Assembly (NCBI GenBank): GCA_947370945.1 | Contig: CANBND010000003.1 | Location: 1-33,980, forward strand | Length of the DNA: 33,980 nucleotides | Source of the DNA: Pseudobdellovibrionaceae bacterium | GTDB lineage: Bacteria; Bdellovibrionota; Bdellovibrionia; Bdellovibrionales; Bdellovibrionaceae | Direction: 5' to 3' | The notes under the pieces: generated by a model | What the model saw: the letters and a program-made list of their open reading frames with translations, nothing else | Told to the model about the DNA's origin: nothing | Database searches by the model: none | Shown: positions 31,768 through 33,980 of the stretch, piece by piece | How positions within the stretch are numbered: the first letter of the stretch is position 1 | Layout of the letters: every line of letters begins with the position of its first letter | Translations under genes and position numbers: made by a program

Positions 31768-33735
31768 ATGGAAACAACAACATCTGTACCGAACGCAAAT
31801 TCTTCACAAACTTATGCTCATGAAAAAGCAAGCTCTTGGAACGCAGAAAAAAGCGCCAAAGTTTACGGAATTAATAACTGGGGCAATGGCTATTTCAAAG
31901 TCAATCCACAGGGTCACGTTGTTGTAACTCCAAAAGGCGACAAAGGCCCATCGGCTGATTTGTATGAACTGACTCAAGAATTACAAGACCGCGGTCTGCG
32001 TATGCCGATCATGATTCGCTTTCCAGATATCATTAACGAACGTGTTCAACTTTTATATTCTTGTTTTCAAAAAGCATTCGTCGATCACAATTACAAAGGT
32101 AATTATTGCGGCGTTTACCCAATCAAAGTGAATCAACAACGTCACTTGGTCGAAGAACTTGTGAAATTCGGCAAGACTTGCAATTTAGGCCTCGAGGCTG
32201 GTTCAAAACCAGAATTATTAGTTGTTCTTTCGTTAATGAATAATCCAAATGCTGTGATTATTTGTAACGGATTCAAAGACGCTGAATATATTGAAACGGC
32301 ATTGCTCGCACAAAAATTAGGTCGCGAAATTATTATCGTTGTTGATCGTAAAGACGAATTAAAAATCATCACTGATTGTGCAAAAAAATTAAATATGCGT
32401 CCTAAAATTGGATTCAGAGCCAAATTAAATACTCAAGGCGCTGGCAAATGGGTTGATTCTGCAGGGGCTCGCTCAAAATTCGGTTTAACTGCTGTTGAAA
32501 TTGTTGAAGGTATCGAATTTTTAAAATCAAATGACATGCTGGATTGTCTTGAATTACTTCATTACCATATCGGATCACAAGTTCCATCGATTCAAAGTAT
32601 TAAATCATCACTCAAAGAAGCCGCACGTTTTTATATTGAATTTCATGCGCTTGGTGCAAATCCGAAATACATCGACGTGGGCGGCGGCCTTGGTGTGGAT
32701 TACGACGGTACAGGCTCTTCAGATTCGTCTGTGAATTATTCTGAACAAGAATATGCAAACGATGTTGTATCGACGATTCAAACTTTGTGTGATGAAAAAA
32801 ATATTCCACATCCAAATATTATTACTGAATCAGGCCGATCACTTGTGGCACATCACTCGGTTCTCATTTTCAACGTGATTGGTGTAAATAATTTGTATCG
32901 CCAAAAACCGCCATTTCCTGCGACTAAAAAAGATCCAACGATTATGCAAGAGATGCAGTACATTCACGAAAAATTAAATGTTGAAAACATGAATGAATGT
33001 TTCAATGATTTACTGCAGGCGAAATCTGAAACATTGAATTTATTTACTTACGGCGTATTAAGCCTTGCACAACGCGCATGGTGCGAAAGCATGCATTTTG
33101 CTATCGCTACAAAAATGTTGGAACTAGGACGCATCACTCCTGATTACGAAGACATCGTCGAACAGTTGCGTACAGAATTATGCGATACATATTTTTGCAA
33201 TTTTTCTGTGTTTCAATCCGTTCCCGACTCATGGGCTGTGGGTCAATTGTTTCCAGTGATGCCAATTCATAATCTGGAAAAAGAACCACATCACGAAGCA
33301 ACGATTGCAGATTTAACTTGTGATTCAGACGGTAAAATCGAAAAATTTATCGACACTGAATCTGGCGAAGTGAAAAAAACTTTGCGCGTTCACCCGTACA
33401 AAGAAGGCGACGCTCCTTATTACATGGGAATATTTTTGACAGGTGCGTACCAAGAAATTTTGGGCGATCTGCATAATTTATTTGGCGATACAGATGCCGT
33501 TCATATTTCGATTCATGATTCAGGCTATACTGTTGATCATTATATTCCAGGCGACACAGTGACCGAAGTCTTAACATACGTTCAGTACGGTCGCGCCGAC
33601 ATGGTCGACAAAGTCCGCCAATACACCGAAGAATCCATCGCCGCTGGAAACATTTCAAAACAAGAAGCCAAATCTTTGATTAAACATTACGAAGAAGGTT
33701 TGTCTGGTTATACCTATTTAGAAGAAATGGAATAA
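31768..33735 (+). CDS. speA: Biosynthetic arginine decarboxylase
   Basis: A 655-aa PLP-dependent enzyme of the alanine-racemase-like fold III that converts arginine to agmatine for polyamine synthesis. It has YCGVYPIKVNQQRHLVEEL with the PLP-binding Lys120, LLHYHIGSQVPSI, and the phosphate-binding YIDVGGGLGVDYDG. The catalytic-Cys segment CDTYFCNFSVFQSVPDSWAV and GIFLTGAYQEILGDLHNLFGD also follow. Length fits SpeA. The ATG at 31768 has GAGG upstream. speB (agmatinase) is not in the window; the next gene may lie beyond its right edge. Confidence 0.97.
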   Translation: METTTSVPNANSSQTYAHEKASSWNAEKSAKVYGINNWGNGYFKVNPQGHVVVTPKGDKGPSADLYELTQELQDRGLRMPIMIRFPDIINERVQLLYSCFQKAFVDHNYKGNYCGVYPIKVNQQRHLVEELVKFGKTCNLGLEAGSKPELLVVLSLMNNPNAVIICNGFKDAEYIETALLAQKLGREIIIVVDRKDELKIITDCAKKLNMRPKIGFRAKLNTQGAGKWVDSAGARSKFGLTAVEIVEGIEFLKSNDMLDCLELLHYHIGSQVPSIQSIKSSLKEAARFYIEFHALGANPKYIDVGGGLGVDYDGTGSSDSSVNYSEQEYANDVVSTIQTLCDEKNIPHPNIITESGRSLVAHHSVLIFNVIGVNNLYRQKPPFPATKKDPTIMQEMQYIHEKLNVENMNECFNDLLQAKSETLNLFTYGVLSLAQRAWCESMHFAIATKMLELGRITPDYEDIVEQLRTELCDTYFCNFSVFQSVPDSWAVGQLFPVMPIHNLEKEPHHEATIADLTCDSDGKIEKFIDTESGEVKKTLRVHPYKEGDAPYYMGIFLTGAYQEILGDLHNLFGDTDAVHISIHDSGYTVDHYIPGDTVTEVLTYVQYGRADMVDKVRQYTEESIAAGNISKQEAKSLIKHYEEGLSGYTYLEEME

Positions 33736-33750
33736 GCGAGCAACGCTCGC
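33736..33750 (+). other. Small GC-rich hairpin right after speA
   Basis: GCGAGC-AAC-GCTCGC forms a 6-bp stem immediately after the stop codon. No T-run follows, so it is not itself a terminator; it may stabilise the 3' end of the mRNA. Confidence 0.4.
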
Positions 33751-33805
33751 CGGATAAGACGTTCGACGGCAATCAGTTTTAAATAAATTTCTGGCTTAAA
33801 AAATG

Positions 33806-33842
33806 TAAAAGCTAATTCTGCTTCCCGCAGAATTAGCTTTTA
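33806..33842 (+). terminator. Intrinsic terminator of speA
   Basis: Perfect 16-bp stem (TAAAAGCTAATTCTGC / GCAGAATTAGCTTTTA) around a TTCCC loop, with A- and T-rich flanks, 70 nt after the speA stop. It could work in both directions. Confidence 0.85.
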
Positions 33843-33844
33843 GT

Positions 33845-33874
33845 GGATCTACCGTCCGAGAAAGGACGGTATCC
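33845..33874 (+). other. Second hairpin near the right edge, possible leader element
   Basis: TACCGTCC-GAGAAA-GGACGGTA forms an 8-bp stem (33850-33857 / 33864-33871), extended by GGA/TCC outside a 2-nt bulge. It lies just after the speA terminator. The rest of 33875-33980 holds only a 27-codon frame starting at 33877 and no recognisable gene. Confidence 0.4.
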
Positions 33875-33980
33875 GGATGACACATACCAAACATATGCGT
33901 TTTCGTAAGTTTTTAATGATAACTTTAATGGTTTTGAAGATTATATCTATGCAAAGTTAAAATGTCCCTTATTCCGCCCA

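Noticed and set aside
33877-33960. 27-codon open frame near the right edge
   Set aside because: Too short and without conservation evidence to list as a gene; mentioned only as part of a finding.

Overview
The window is an AT-rich bacterial chromosome segment, densely packed with about 26 protein genes on both strands. I see no rRNA, tRNA, CRISPR array, insertion sequence or phage gene. The gene mix suggests a member of the Bdellovibrionota (a Bdellovibrio- or Pseudobdellovibrio-like bacterium). It includes adjacent flagellin paralogues, a REC-GGDEF cyclase, a GYF_2-like plus PilZ protein, a membrane-anchored M23 peptidase, and several exported proteins of unknown function. This assignment is inference from family content, not from a marker gene.

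Layout: 96-1532 is an exported protein with a caspase/CHAT-like His/Cys signature. 1623-3440 holds two flagellin genes, the upstream one with a good sigma-28 promoter. 3683-6248 holds an HD phosphohydrolase facing a two-gene nucleotidyltransferase-fold module whose promoter is embedded in a 41-bp perfect palindrome. 6260-8755 holds a thiolase and divergent purD. 8764-11248 holds a small exported protein, an M23 peptidase and a PP2C phosphatase. 11398-12339 encodes a TonB-like protein. 12430-15992 encodes an AceE-like ThDP enzyme and an alpha/beta hydrolase. 16012-18579 encodes a large exported protein and an O-methyltransferase. 18651-20617 encodes two Opp/Dpp-type ABC ATPases without their permeases. 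20710-23677 encodes the PilZ protein, an outer-membrane beta-barrel and a lipoprotein. 23757-26293 holds a response regulator, trxB, a short-chain dehydrogenase and a ferredoxin. 26297-29072 holds trmB, a CDF transporter and the diguanylate cyclase. 29209-33735 holds leuS and speA. The rest is terminator and hairpin sequence.

Most of the window is housekeeping: purine synthesis (purD), translation (leuS), tRNA modification (trmB), thiol redox (trxB), polyamine synthesis (speA) and acyl-CoA/pyruvate metabolism.

The most unusual signals are regulatory. Sigma-28-like promoters precede a flagellin gene, the lipoprotein gene, the PilZ gene and the diguanylate cyclase gene, which would place c-di-GMP synthesis and response in a motility-phase regulon. 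Several genes have no Shine-Dalgarno sequence and a promoter -10 box 6-8 nt before the ATG, as expected for leaderless mRNAs. Start codons were moved inward from the longest reading frame for eight genes (starts at 3440, 3683, 9309, 12430, 17853, 18651, 25201, and, by elimination, 29072 was kept).
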